Made by a program: the position numbers and the translations under genes. This document shows positions 53,301 to 64,000 of a stretch of DNA of 64,000 bases, in pieces (the first letter of the stretch is position 1; every line of letters starts with the position of its first letter). Source of the stretch: Mya arenaria (lineage: Eukaryota > Mollusca > Bivalvia > Myida > Myidae); contig NC_069124.1 of NCBI RefSeq assembly GCF_026914265.1, positions 15,831,088-15,895,087 of the forward strand. The letters are read 5' to 3'. Below the pieces are notes generated by a model. That model worked only from the letters and a program-made list of their open reading frames with translations. It was not told the DNA's origin and did no database searches.

Positions 53301-54973
53301 CAGTACTGCATCGTTTTTGGTTCCATTTGTAATGTACACAGAGGCGAAACCAGGATTTGACGTTAAATGGGCGAAACTTGTAGGCGCAACCAGGAAAGAT
53401 GGTCCATCTCTTATTTGGTTAATTTGCAAAAAAATTTATAGTTGTTTACATGCTGCCGTACTGAGCTGTTTTGTTGTTTCATTGTATTCATATTGAATGT
53501 GCAAGGTATCCATTGTACGTGAATTATGGATTTGTTGCGATCCCGTATTATTTCGGCATCATTTGGAAGGGTTTAATGTGAAGAAAATGGATAAATAGAA
53601 ACCATTCTAGGAAATTTAACTTAAACAAGTTTTTTGGGTTTAAATAGATTGCAAAAATATCAAATTACACCAAAAATGATATGGGGTGCCAGACACAACA
53701 ATTAAACAATTTAACAGTATCATCACTGACTAGATAAACTGACAAACCTATATTTACATCGGTAAACTATCATGTACAGCACTACGTTCCATATATGGTA
53801 ACACCTTTTAAGATTAATGTTACGTATGTAAACATTTCAATACATAGGTATACTAGGTTTTAATCGATAATTGATTTTTAACTTCATATATACACAACGA
53901 CACACTCAGACAGAGCGTGAAGCGATTCGTTCAGAAACGGCTAGTGATTCGTTCAGAAATGGCTAGTGATTCGTTTAAAAACGGCTAGTGATTCATTCAG
54001 AAACGGCTAGTGTTTCGTTCAGAAACGGCTTTTAATTCATTCAGAGACAGCTAGTTATTCGTTCAGAGACGCTTAGTGATTCGTTTAGATTGTGTTTAAG
54101 ACGTAAACTATTTTTTGATAATGTGAGCCGAAAGTGATGTCGTAAATGAAGAGTTTCAAATATGCCGGGATATATTCGACCTAAACAGTTATTATTTAGG
54201 TAAATGTAAATGGTGCGGTCTGTTGTATGGTTAAGGATTTAACACAGTTCGTAAAACAAACATACAAAATTACATCGGTTTAAAATACCTCTGAAATCAC
54301 AGTACAAATGTAGGTTTTTTTCACGAAACAAATTGCTATCCAAATAAATGAAACACTAACTACTTTAACGAACCACAGGCGTTTAACTGAAAAAATCGCC
54401 AATATTGTATTTTACATAGATGCGCTTTGTCTGAGTTGCGTTGATGTGATTTAGAAAATTCGACATTCCTTATCATTTAATCTTAAAATTATTAAATAAC
54501 AAATTACCAAAGGACTGATTACACTTTACATCGCCCACAATAAAGCGTGCACAATTTCTGACGTCACATCAAAATTCAAAACAATATTTATCACACTGTA
54601 CATATTCTATAAAAAGTGTTTTACAGCTTTAAACTATACATCCCAATTTAAATTTAATCTATTCGCTGCATATATTTCACCCAGGTTGTATCTCTACATT
54701 TTTTAAGTGGTGCAGGTACACAGAGAGATATCTATTATCTGTGACAACGTTGTAACCTTTTTATCTCTGTAGTTTAAATAATAGAACGTTTGCATAAAAC
54801 AATGCCCGTATTAATGATTGAATTTGAAATTTCAAAATATAATTTAAGCAAAATAAGTTATCAGTATTGATAGGCTAAGTAGCCTAATGTTATATTGTAT
54901 TCTTATACAAATCACTTACCCGTAGTTCTTCAATAGCCTGTCTTATATCCTCAAAGGTGACTCCGGTAGCCAT
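49000..54973 (-). CDS. cGAS-like receptor (Mab-21 nucleotidyltransferase) gene 2, intact
   Basis: Exons 54973-54920, 53032-52897 and 50330-49000 (minus strand) give 506 codons without a lesion. Residues 1-63 form the N-terminal segment seen in all three copies. The nucleotidyltransferase signature GSSREGL lies near residues 111-117, with catalytic acids Glu124 and Asp126 (DEFDTML) and the third acid at about Asp271 (LDFVPAF). The Mab-21 helical half follows, with YHLKQLAFYLL and LPHLFFSDN, and a glycine-rich linker and a short tail end at NDYF. Length fits animal cGAS-like receptors, which lack the cGAS zinc ribbon, as here. It is likely cytosolic, making a cyclic dinucleotide-type second messenger after ligand sensing; the ligand and product cannot be told from sequence. 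Confidence 0.92.
50331..51519 (-). other. cGAS-like gene 2, intron 2 (3' part)
   Basis: AT-rich; nothing recognised. Confidence 0.5.
51520..52650. repeat. degenerate ~144-bp tandem array in cGAS-like gene 2 intron
   Basis: About seven diverged units. The anchor GACCCCAGGGACAT-ATTTGAAC recurs near 51768, 51919, 52047, 52209, 52340, 52484 and 52630. Other shared parts are ACTACATGAGGCTAAATACC, AAGATTTTCAAA, TATATAGAAATCCTGGGAC and GGGGCC. It resembles an old molluscan satellite or tandem MITE-type repeat; the family name was not determined. Confidence 0.8.
52897..53032 (-). CDS. cGAS-like gene 2, exon 2: conserved N-terminal segment
   Basis: 136 bp between cttttacag and GTG G|gtaaga. It encodes SEQQSQSQLEASHVGNKQNQ, then WQKPITEYGRNDPEWQVNL and SPFVG. 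It is Gln-rich at the start and strongly conserved from SHVG onward among the three loci. The function is unknown. Confidence 0.88.
53197..53496 (+). other. unassigned 99-codon open frame, antisense in an intron
   Basis: Codes for a peptide containing SFLVPFVMYTEAKPGFDVKW and RKDGPSLIWL. The composition is protein-like, but no family was recognised and no splice context was established. It may be a remnant of a transposable element, or chance. Confidence 0.25.
53924..54088. repeat. 22-bp tandem repeat, ~8 units
   Basis: The unit begins GATTCGTTCAGAAACGGC and ends TAGT. Later units diverge (GTTTCGTT, AATTCATT, TATTCGTT). It lies in intron 1 of cGAS-like gene 2. Confidence 0.92.
54920..54973 (-). 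CDS. cGAS-like gene 2, exon 1
   Basis: 54 bp encoding MATGVTFEDIRQAIEELR, ending CGG|gtaagt. It matches exon 1 of the other two loci in length, phase and the TGVxxEDIR pattern. A charged amphipathic helix is likely. Confidence 0.85.
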
Positions 54974-56244
54974 TGTAGCAGATCGAGTAATTTTCCAAAT
55001 ACACTTAGTAACTTTATCAATTTAAAAGCTTTGATAGCTTTAGCTGTGTGAAGATAATGATAGAGCCGACTTTCGGAAAATTTATGAGATAAGATTACAT
55101 AGCATAGGTGCATTTAACGCGGGTATTGCGTATATCGTGATATTCGATTTTTAGAAAATGGTGAATAATCATTTGCACTACTGCGTATCTTTCGATAACT
55201 ACAGCCTTGAGATAACTATAGGCTTGGGATGTCACGAGATTATACGCTGATCTTGTAAATATAGATTAACATATATATATATATTTGTTCCAGAGCTATT
55301 TGAAGTGTCCATTAGTGTGTTTATAATGTCAACGCTGTTGAAAGCGTTATAAGGTTCAATATGAAAAATGAAAGTCATTATTTAGTGCTTCCTTTGTGTT
55401 ATAATTAAATGCAATTGAATATTGGACCGCGATCTTACCGCGAAATTTATCTAGCGAGGTAGCGCTTCCTGAAACAGTCCAAACGTTCATACTGTATAAA
55501 CGTAGTTTGGATTACAAGGTATAGTACTGGCGGGCAATGAACGCGACAAATAATAGTTATCATTAAGAACAGCAAATAATCATGCCGTTGAGTCTTATCA
55601 TAACTTACTCAAAATTATCCAATCAAAATTGCTGCATCCTTTCATGCGCTTTTTTATGGCAAACATATAAAAATGTGCTTCATTTATCCAGAACCTTTCG
55701 TTAAATAAGGTTCATGATTTAACCAATTATATTATACTGTATTCAAAATTTTGATTTATTAAAAGTCAAAGTTACACAATTGAACGTCTTATAAATACAA
55801 TAGAGGGACGTGCCCAGTCGTCAGTTGTTAAAAAATAAACCCCGTTTAGTATGACAAGACCAGGACCTAAGAGACAAACGTACAAACACCGCAAACAGAA
55901 TATAGCTTTATCATAAATGATTCAACTGCATTTGAACGGTCGGTGAAACACAAATTGACTTGGACAAACGTTTATTGGGGAATTAAACTAGTTTATAAGC
56001 ATGGAGCATCAAACTTATCTCAAATTTTATCGAGCATTTCAAAATTAACATCGGAGCTAGCATCAACTTGAAAACAATGAAGAATAAAGTAAAACTAAAA
56101 TATAAACTGATAATTTAATATTAATTACAATTATTCATCATCTCAAAACCCTGGTCAATTCATCGCGGGCAAACACATTTATCAAGCCCGATTAACAGTT
56201 CAAACTCTCAAATGTTACGTTGCAGTCATTCAATGGCAGCAAAA
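54974..56244. other. shared upstream region of divergent cGAS-like genes 2 and 3, part 1
   Basis: No gene was recognised. Genes 2 and 3 are transcribed away from each other, with start codons about 3 kb apart. Confidence 0.4.
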
Positions 56245-56589
56245 TTAAAGCTGCACTCTCACAGATATACCTTTTTTTTATTTTTTGGCTTGGATAGAGC
56301 AAATTTTTTCATAAATATCTGCAAACCAATGATATAAGTTTGCTGACAAAAATCAGATCGTAGATTTTCATATTTTCGTTCGAAAATTAATGTTTTATGG
56401 CTTAAACCGTTTAAGAAAAATGCATAAAACATCATTTTTTGAACTTAAGTATAAAAGTCTGCGATCTACTTTTTTGTCAGCAGTCTTATATTACTGGTTT
56501 CCATAGATTTTCGCAAAAATTGGATCGTTCCAAGAGAAAAAACTAAAAAAAGTTGTGAAAACGTTCAATTTGTGAGAGTGCAGCTTTAA
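56245..56589. mobile_element. MITE with TTAA target duplication, copy 2
   Basis: Same family as 45667-45962: TTAA flanks, AGCTGCACTCTC...GAGAGTGCAGCT termini, palindromic interior with the shared ATCTGCAAACCA/TCAGCAGTCTTATAT region. It is about 50 bp longer than copy 1 because of an extra central segment. Non-coding. Confidence 0.88.
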
Positions 56590-57830
56590 GGTTTAAAATT
56601 ATATTTTCATAATATTTTCAAAAAAGTATGATACTGAATGCTTCAAAGTACATACCAGGCGGAAAAACAAAATGAGAATAAAATAAAACAATAATTACAT
56701 ATATAAACTGTCGATTGTTCTTTGAATAAAACTTTACAATAATCTGCTATAAATAATGCTTGATCTAGCACATAGTACACATGATTTATTTACAGTATTA
56801 ATATTACGGTATTCTTTGCTCGTATGCTTTTTCATTCCATGAACTCTTTTTAATTGAATTCATACTTTTTATATCAATCGACATCATCCTTTAAAATTAG
56901 ACAATTCTTAGATTTTTAGGGTAAAGGAACAAATAATGTTCGTTTTCTATTTCACTGCCAAAATATGAAGGTTATATATCTTGTAATTTCTAGTAGTTTC
57001 GACAGAACATCGTCGTCATTTTGTCCTATGCAAGAAAATACCGAAAATGTACACCAAAAGGAGAAAATATAACGAATATTTTCTGCTTGCAACAACAAAA
57101 ATATGGTATGGTGCAGAATATTAGGGCAGGTCTTTAAAACGGTAGTGAATAAATTATTTTGTTACACCTTATAAAACAGGTTCCAAAGATCTAGAAAAGA
57201 AGAAACCGATACATTTAAATTATTTACAATAACATCGCTATTAACTGTTCCCATTTATTTCAATAAAAGCAGATTACAGAGTATTTAAAAACTAGCAGAT
57301 TAATGGATCGTCTCTTTGCATACATTTTGAATACATTAATTAGATGGCAGATATACATAACGTCTCTTTGCATAAACATAATAAATATATCATATATTAT
57401 CTAGATGGCAGATAAACACATCGTATATTTGCATACATATATACTTAGGGAACATTATCTAGATGATAATAATTCAAAGTTTCTTCTGAAGAACCGTATG
57501 TCACCCTTTAAATATGATTAATAATTTTACATTTTTTGTACTGTCTTAGGTAGACTGTATGTTACTGAATGTCTTAAGAGAAATATTGAAACATGTCACA
57601 TGCTTTACTCAAGATAAGTGGTCTCTTCATCTGCTAATATGTCATTGAGTTATAGAACACAATGGAAATAACATAAGTTTGGTTCAGCAAGATGCTTATA
57701 ACAATTTATATTTATTCTCGTTGACACCAAAAACTATATAGGATAAATTTTCAAGATGAAAGATTTGCATATCGTATATATGTTTATAAATGATACATAC
57801 TCAAGATGATAGATGAACATATCATATATT

Positions 57831-57895
<65 letters not shown>

Positions 57896-58019
57896 CAAAT
57901 ATAGCATGTTATCTTTATGTCAAGGCGAAAATCGGTTTTATATTCACTATTTAACATGGAAAACTATCAAAGCTAATAGCAATAAATAGTCAGTGTTTTA
58001 TGACAAATTTTTTTTTTCA
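56590..58019. other. upstream region of cGAS-like gene 3
   Basis: 57290-57830 carries a diverged repeat of AGATGGCAGATA.ACA and TTTGCATACATA motifs, leading into the TA microsatellite. No gene was recognised. Confidence 0.5.
57834..57894. repeat. (TA)n microsatellite, ~61 bp
   Basis: Uninterrupted TA run next to diverged TTTGCATA-type repeats. Confidence 0.97.
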
Positions 58020-58328
58020 ATGTTTACCGGAGTTACTCGTGAAGACATCAGACGGGTGAATGATGAAATAGGGGTATGATTTATTGTATATGATGGCGAT
58101 ATAACGTAATTGTATGAATACGAATCATAGCTTAGAGTCATGGGTGTACCAGGATTTATTAATACGGACACTAACAAAAATAACTAACAAAATGTTTTAA
58201 CTTATATTTCCGTATATTTATATTATGCTAAAACAAGTTAATTGTACAAACTGTCACAAATTAAAAGTATTTGTAAACTGTGAGCACTCTCTTATGTGTT
58301 AAGTCAACTGCGACTATCATCAAATAAA

Positions 58329-58860
58329 CTAAGAATTGAGACTGGACGTTTCGGGAGAAACCGAAAAGAAAGACATGATCGAATATGAGTTTTTTGTGAT
58401 AGCAGGGACATTGAAGATGAGTTTCACTTCATGTTCAAGTGTGATATATCTAAAAACATAAGAAAAAGATACATAAGTCGTTATTACTGGCAGAATCCAA
58501 GTATGTTTAAACTTATAGGACTGTTACAAAGTAAAAATAAGAATGTATTAAACAATCTTTCTTGTTATATAAATTGTGCGATTAAAATTAGAAATAACTT
58601 AAACAATACCTAAAGTAAGACGGTTTCTGTTTTATGCTTATGGATACATATGCTATAAAAAATATAGTAACATAATAATAAATGGTTTTCCGAACTTTTT
58701 ATTACTACTAACTATTACTATGCTTTTTTTTAATTTTTAAATGTATTATATGTATGTGTATGTGTTTGTTTTTGTATGTATGTACATTTCTGTGATTGTT
58801 TGTATGATGAGAGACTATGCAGTCTAAATCAAAATAAACTTCTGTTCTGTTCTGTTCTTA
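58329..58860 (+). mobile_element. 5'-truncated LINE, 3' end of the ORF plus tail
   Basis: Coding remnant LRIETGRFGRNRKERHDRI-stop-VFCDSRDIEDEFHFMFKCD, continuing RYYWQNPSMFKLIGLL to TAA at 58611-58613. The ETGRF...C...IEDEFHF...C pattern is the usual C-terminus of molluscan LINE reverse-transcriptase ORFs. A 3' region follows, ending in TTCTGTTCTGTTCTGTTC, a probable short tandem tail. It lies in intron 1 of cGAS-like gene 3 and has one in-frame stop. Confidence 0.82.
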
Positions 58861-59937
58861 TCTGTGTGTTAATCAATGTTTAGGACTATATTGCACTAGC
58901 ATATCGAATGACTCATTTGAACATAACTTTAAACTTAATCTCAATAAAACTATGGTAATATATTCCAATACGTACTAACAATCAATTGTTTTGAGTGCGC
59001 ATATATATTCTTAAGATAATTATAAGAAAAAAACACACCAGATTTTAAGTGATGAATTTTTTTCTTTCCAAATAAATCATTTCCTGATTTTATGAAATTG
59101 TTTGAAACAAACCGTCTAATGTATCTGAATTACTTTACATCATATGCAACTGTATTTAGTGAACAAATTTCATCAATTTGGAAGTGACTACTTAGTGCTA
59201 CATGTTCTTTTTTCAAGACAATGAATCAAAGTTAAACATGCTGGATCTACTTTACCTATTGTTTTCTTTGTTTACAATTTCACCACATTGTTTGTACACC
59301 TACACCGGCTGAGGTCAATCTTTGGGGAAAATAGCTGTTACGTTCAACAATTATTTATTAAGAAAAGTTACATTTTTGTATCGTCGTTTAATGTTTTGTA
59401 CACAAGATGAACTTTCATCCTACATATGGTGTTTGAGGTGTAAAATACTAGAAATCAGTGTCATTTCACGTGTAAATTCGTCAATTGACCATATAATTTA
59501 CAGGATATGTATGCAATGGTCACTTAATTAGACATTCATTATGATTGATATAGGATATCTTATAAACGAAAGGTTAGCATGTTATCACAAAAGAAGTATA
59601 AACACTTAAGAGTCTTGTGAAGAAACGATTATCGAGTACAATCGATAAATCGTCGCTGACAATGCCAATCGGCGACAATCGATAGTGGTTGTCCAAAAGC
59701 GATTTCGCTAATGCTACATCCGGTAACAACGTAGTTTTTGTTATGCGGTAAAAGTCGAGTAAATGTCATTTTTTTCTTTCCGGTCAATTCTCGTTTACTT
59801 CATTTTAGCAAGGGAGGTCACTCTCTTACACAAATGCGGTGAGGTGAATGTAAACACTTTTGCTTTAAAACTTATAAACTTTCCCAAAATTACAAATTGT
59901 TTTTTTATGTTTAGTATACTTCATAAAACCCCAATAA
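58861..59937. other. intron of cGAS-like gene 3, nothing recognised
   Basis: AT-rich; short open frames without motifs. Confidence 0.45.
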
Positions 59938-60004
59938 CCTGTCTCTATGGTGTAGTGGGTTCTATCTTACCTGCAAATACCGGGGATCCCGGCTCGATGC
60001 ATTC
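59938..60004 (+). repeat. tRNA-derived sequence (SINE head or tRNA pseudogene)
   Basis: Has an A box (TGGTGTAGTGG, 59948-59958) and a near B box (GGCTCGATGC, 59991-60000) at tRNA spacing, but the 5' GTCTCTA has no complementary 3' acceptor stem. It is therefore not a functional tRNA gene. A SINE body could follow but was not delimited. Confidence 0.55.
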
Positions 60005-61872
60005 TGTTTTTAAAAACCTTTTTTTGGTATCGTTTGTTATTAAAAAAAATATTTTTATGTAAAAGTTTTATGAATGTTAAGCTGGTTAACAAATATTTAA
60101 TATGCATTTAAATGGATAAAATGCTTAGATAACTTACTTGATGCGGTGTGCATCATTTTGCAATTGATCTGCAATAACTAAATATGTGTTTTGTTGATAT
60201 GTTTTTATGTTAAGTTAATATTAAAGACAGAAAATGGTTATGGATATTTACTAGCTGTTGCAAAAAGCATGACTGTAGCATCACGCGTACTGATTCCAGG
60301 TTAAACCATTTAAATGATCATGATTAAACTATGTATAAAGAATGTATTTCTAAATGACATTATGATGTTTCGATTATAATGATAATTGTCCGATAGTAAA
60401 TCGAAATACTTGGTCCGATTCGATTCCATCATCGATAGCAAATCGATTTCAATTTTCAAACACTATAAGAGTCTATATATATTTTCACTTCTTGATTAAA
60501 ATTTTAATTTAAGGAATGAATTTCGGGATAAATGTCAATATCGGGGAATGAACGCAATTGGGCTGGTCGAAGTGTGTGGAGTCCGACTTATATTTGCACC
60601 AATAGTGCATTATTTCATTCAAGAATTTTTGAAAATATACTTCATTTTATTTAAGGAAACCTTTCAGTAATCCTTTCTTAACCATTCTGTAAATAGAACG
60701 ACCCGACTGTAACCGGAAACGTTTTATCAAATGACGTCACAATAACGCGGGAAAATATTTATTTATATTTCACGGCACCCGCTGACTCAATACAAACAAT
60801 AACAAGATAAAAAATTCCATGTATGTTGTTATGCGATGAATTGTGATCCGAACATATCCGAAGATTTTGCGTTCATCGATTGATAAACGCAATTGCCGAA
60901 AGGCAGTTCATTTAGAAAATGGAAGTTGAGGTGTAAATATTTCGTTTTTAATATCATTCAACATTGTAAAGGCAATGGAGTGTGCTTACCAAAATAAACA
61001 GTATGTTTAGAAATATATCATAGTCAGACTCAGGAAGTTGTTTTATTCATCCAAGAATATGTGGTAAAAGAAAACAGATATCACAGTAGGCTTACCTTTT
61101 CCTATCACTATAGTGACCAGATATTATGAATAAACACTTTTAGAAATATATACAAACGGAACAATTAAACAAAATACTGTTAAGTTTAGGCTACCTTCAT
61201 CAGGTCAAATTCTAGTTTTGAGTATCATGATTTATTTTTTAAATACAATCCACTTGAATAAAGAAGACTCTTAAAACTTGTGCTATTATCATCAAGACAA
61301 ACATTTCACAGTCAAATGATTAAGCAATTTAAACAGCCCTGAAATCGCAATCTTGTTTCAAATGATTGAAAACAATGCTTAACCGGATGATATATATGAT
61401 CCATGAATCGATGACTTTCCAATGGTAATCTATACTATAACAATGTGTAGGAAAATTATAATCGATCGTTTTGAGGAAATCGAAAAGCAAACACTACTAA
61501 AAAATCCAGTTCGCGATGAAATAGGCATATAACAGTATGGAACTACATTAAAAATACGAACGTGAAAAAGTTCATGATATTCTAAATTAAATCCCTTAAA
61601 TTTGCTTTTACATGTTGATTTTCACAATCAAAAGTAGAAATCACTTTCTAGTGCCTCTGCGTTGGACAATTTGTTGCTTAATCTCATAAAATACTGCATA
61701 GGTTGATATCATAACTGTTAATTGTATGGAGAAATGAATGTGACTCGAAACAACGATCGTCGGTTTATTGTAGTAGATTATCGTTTCATCAAAGAATAAT
61801 AAACATTTAACAACTTATGTAGGTTAGAAAAGATTAGAAATGACTAACCACTCGATAAATGTTATTTTACAG
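60005..61872. other. intron of cGAS-like gene 3, 3' part
   Basis: Contains the half-element related to the palindrome at 2545-2705 (60550-60588). Nothing else was recognised. Confidence 0.5.
60550..60588. repeat. half-copy of the GGAGTCC-core palindrome family
   Basis: GCAATTGGGCTGGTCGAA followed by GTGTGGAGTCC parallels GCAATGGGGCTGTTCAAA followed by GGTGGAGTCC at 2597-2626. The flanks are not clearly related. Confidence 0.5.
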
Positions 61873-62008
61873 CAAGCGATACAATTTCAAAGCCAGCAAG
61901 AAGCAAGCCATGTTGGCAACTACCAGAATCAGTGGCAGAAACCAATCACCGAATATGGGCAAAACGACTCCCGTTGGCACGAACAACTGAATACTTCGCT
62001 GTTTGTGG
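61873..62008 (+). CDS. cGAS-like gene 3, exon 2: conserved N-terminal segment
   Basis: 136 bp after gttattttacag, ending GTG G|gtatgc. It encodes SQQEASHVGNYQNQWQKPIT and EYGQNDSRWHEQLN. It has no lesion and is of the same length as in genes 1 and 2. Confidence 0.85.
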
Positions 62009-63590
62009 GTATGCATTATACAATTAACGATTTAAATTGAACATATAGTAAAGAATTAAAATTCATTTGCAAAATAAGTAAGTTTATGAAAGGCCGATTG
62101 TGCCGGTGAAACCATACAATTTAAGATGTAAGATGTTGATATGTATTAATTAAAATCACATAACCTTCCTTAATGTGTAAAATAAGTAACACTTTCTTCT
62201 AACGTGAAATACGTCTATACATAAGACTAAATTCCTGGTATTAACCAAGGTTATAATGTCTTCAGGTAAAATCGACTTTGACTCCTCCGATTGGGCAAAG
62301 TCTCGAAAAGCGGTAGACGCGGTGATGGAACTACTCATAAAAGAACTAAAGAGTCAGGCTAATGCGAACTACGAAGGTCTTCGTATCGATTCGTACGTTC
62401 GACAAGGAAGCTCCCGTGAAGGACTCAAAGTCTTAAAAGCCGATGAATTTGACGAGATGCTTGAGTTTCATTTTGACGGGCTGGAAAGTAAAATTGAACA
62501 AATGAATATCAAGAACAGCGATGGATATAACATTCCCGTCATTGCTTTTTAGAAATTCAGGGCGTTGATATGGCTTACCTCAGAGGAAGATATCCAACAT
62601 TATACGCTAAAAGTGTGTTTATCGAATCTGATGGAAAATTTTACTTGAGCTCCAAATATCTCCACACAAAGGTATTTCAGTCAATAGTTGATACAGCAAC
62701 TATCAACATAAATAAAGCAATCGACCATCACAACAGGATAGAAAGTCAAATGTCCAAATTCGGTTTGCGAAGATTAATGAATCCACCGTCTGTCAACGTT
62801 AAAATCAATTTGAAAGGGGGCGTGACCTACGATGAATGGGGAGGTGTTAAAACTTCCGAGGATAAGGAAATTGATTTGGATCTTGTCCCTGCCTTTCTGT
62901 TACGTCGTGACCGAACAACTAGGTACGAATGGGGCCTTGCTGCAATGCCCGATACACGCCATATGCAAATGGGCAGAAGAAGACAGCTTCAAAGCGCTTG
63001 AATTTGTCGACCAAAACCTCAAATGGGATGTTAAGTCCGTCGGCTACGAACGACATATCCTAGACGTGGCTCGAACAGATAAGAAAATGCGGATTATTCT
63101 GACTGCACTCAGAATCGTGAAAACCTGTTTTGTGAAGACAAAGGACGACGCAAGAGACTCTGGGCGTTCTCCTCATCAGATAGTTACAGTGCTGAAATCA
63201 TACTATCTCAAACAAGCGGCCTTCTATTTGATCATGTATCTTTGTCATAAATACCCACAGTTCGAAGTTAATGGTGTGTAACAAGCGTTGCTGTATTGCA
63301 TAGAGATGATGCGCATCGCCTTGAGATAAAAGCATCTGCCGCATTTCTTTTTCTCGGACAACAGCGATATTGAAACTATGCTGCCATGATACACATCACT
63401 TCCTGCTCCTAGGCTCAGTTTTGATTTGTTCAGAAAAATACCCAATGATTTACTCATACAAGCGCTTACATCTTTTGACAATAATATCGTACCGAAACTT
63501 GTCTTCGCATTCGGCGTAGTTGAAGATACTGAGAGACTCAAAGTATATGAAGACTTCAAACGCACAGTTACCGGGTCGGATTTCTTCTAA

Positions 63591-64000
63591 ACACGGCTGA
63601 TGAACAATTTGTTATTGGAGATGTAGAACTGCTCTTGCTGTTGCATAATTGTGATTTTATTATTTTGAACTACGAAATGTAAATGAAAGATATAAATTTT
63701 GTAAATAATTACATAAGACTAAATACGTTTCTTTTTCGAACTGTTATGTTGATTTCTTTATCTTTTTTATGATTATAAAGTATCCTTATCAATGCACACA
63801 TGCTTTCGACATTTAATTGGAAATAGTAATTGCTTAATATATTATATTTTAACAAGTGATACGCTTATTTCTCATGTTGATTAAAGTCAATTACGAAAAA
63901 GATTTATTTGAATAAAGTAGTTATTCATTTAATTTCAATCATAAAAAGAACATGTGATCTTTTCTGCATTTCATGAAAAATCTTCATCACATTCTGTATT
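63591..64000 (+). other. 3' flank of cGAS-like gene 3
   Basis: AT-rich; an AATAAA lies at 63911-63916, about 320 nt after the terminal stop. Nothing else was seen. Confidence 0.4.

Larger units (their letters stand above)
53033..54919 (-). other. cGAS-like gene 2, intron 1
   Basis: 1.9 kb. It contains the 22-bp tandem array and, on the plus strand, an unassigned 99-codon open frame (53197-53496). Confidence 0.6.
58020..63590 (+). pseudogene. cGAS-like receptor gene 3, inactivated
   Basis: Exons 58020-58073 (MFTGVTREDIRRVNDEIG, GGG|gtatga), 61873-62008 (136 bp) and 62266-63590 have the same structure and phases as genes 1 and 2. The catalytic motif GSSREGLKVLKADEFDEMLE and LDLVPAF are still readable. 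Lesions: a 1-bp loss near 62540 (CCCGTCATT where the paralogues have a Gly codon), a 1-bp gain near 62930, and stops at 63279-63281 (Gln position), 63327-63329 and 63387-63389. The final SDFF-TAA is preserved. The first two exons and their splice sites are intact, so decay is confined to exon 3. Confidence 0.9.

Overview
The window is animal (molluscan, most likely bivalve) nuclear DNA: AT-rich, with long introns, GT-AG splice sites, microsatellites, foldback MITEs and the 3' end of a LINE. The assignment to a bivalve is an inference from the repeat types and from local clusters of nicotinic-receptor-like and cGAS-like genes. No bacterial-type operons, rRNA genes or CRISPR arrays were seen.

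Layout. 0-28 kb is mostly non-coding. It holds three foldback palindromes (0.8, 1.05 and 2.6 kb), a possible ligand-gated-channel fragment (4.5 kb), a TA microsatellite (9.3 kb), an inverted copy of the 5' end of the receptor gene (9.5-10.9 kb, minus strand) and two decayed nicotinic receptor relics (17.4 and 18.4-19.7 kb). 28.2-40.3 kb holds a seven-exon alpha-type nicotinic acetylcholine receptor (nAChR) subunit gene on the plus strand. Its exon 3 is the last unit of a 36-copy, 57-bp tandem array that repeats the 3' splice site plus most of the exon. A 4-bp duplication in exon 6 breaks the frame. 42.5-45.1 kb holds a convergent three-exon cGAS-like receptor (Mab-21 fold nucleotidyltransferase) gene with one in-frame stop. 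46.8-47.8 kb holds another nAChR relic. 49.0-55.0 kb holds an intact cGAS-like gene (506 codons, minus strand). 58.0-63.6 kb holds a third, clearly dead, cGAS-like copy on the plus strand.

How it fits together. Homology continues from the nAChR 3' exon through the downstream spacer towards the cGAS-like gene in both the 38.5-45 kb and the 46.7-55 kb intervals. A convergent nAChR/cGAS-like pair was therefore probably duplicated as one block and then diverged. The nAChR product would be a cation channel subunit in the plasma membrane. The cGAS-like products would be cytosolic nucleotidyltransferases of innate immune sensing. There is no sign that the two families act together; their proximity looks like duplication history.

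The most unusual object is the 57-bp array at 35197-37240. Every unit carries an AG acceptor in the same context, the receptor frame stays open through the last 14 units, and only the last unit has a donor. Use of upstream acceptors would insert multiples of 19 residues next to the ligand-binding domain.
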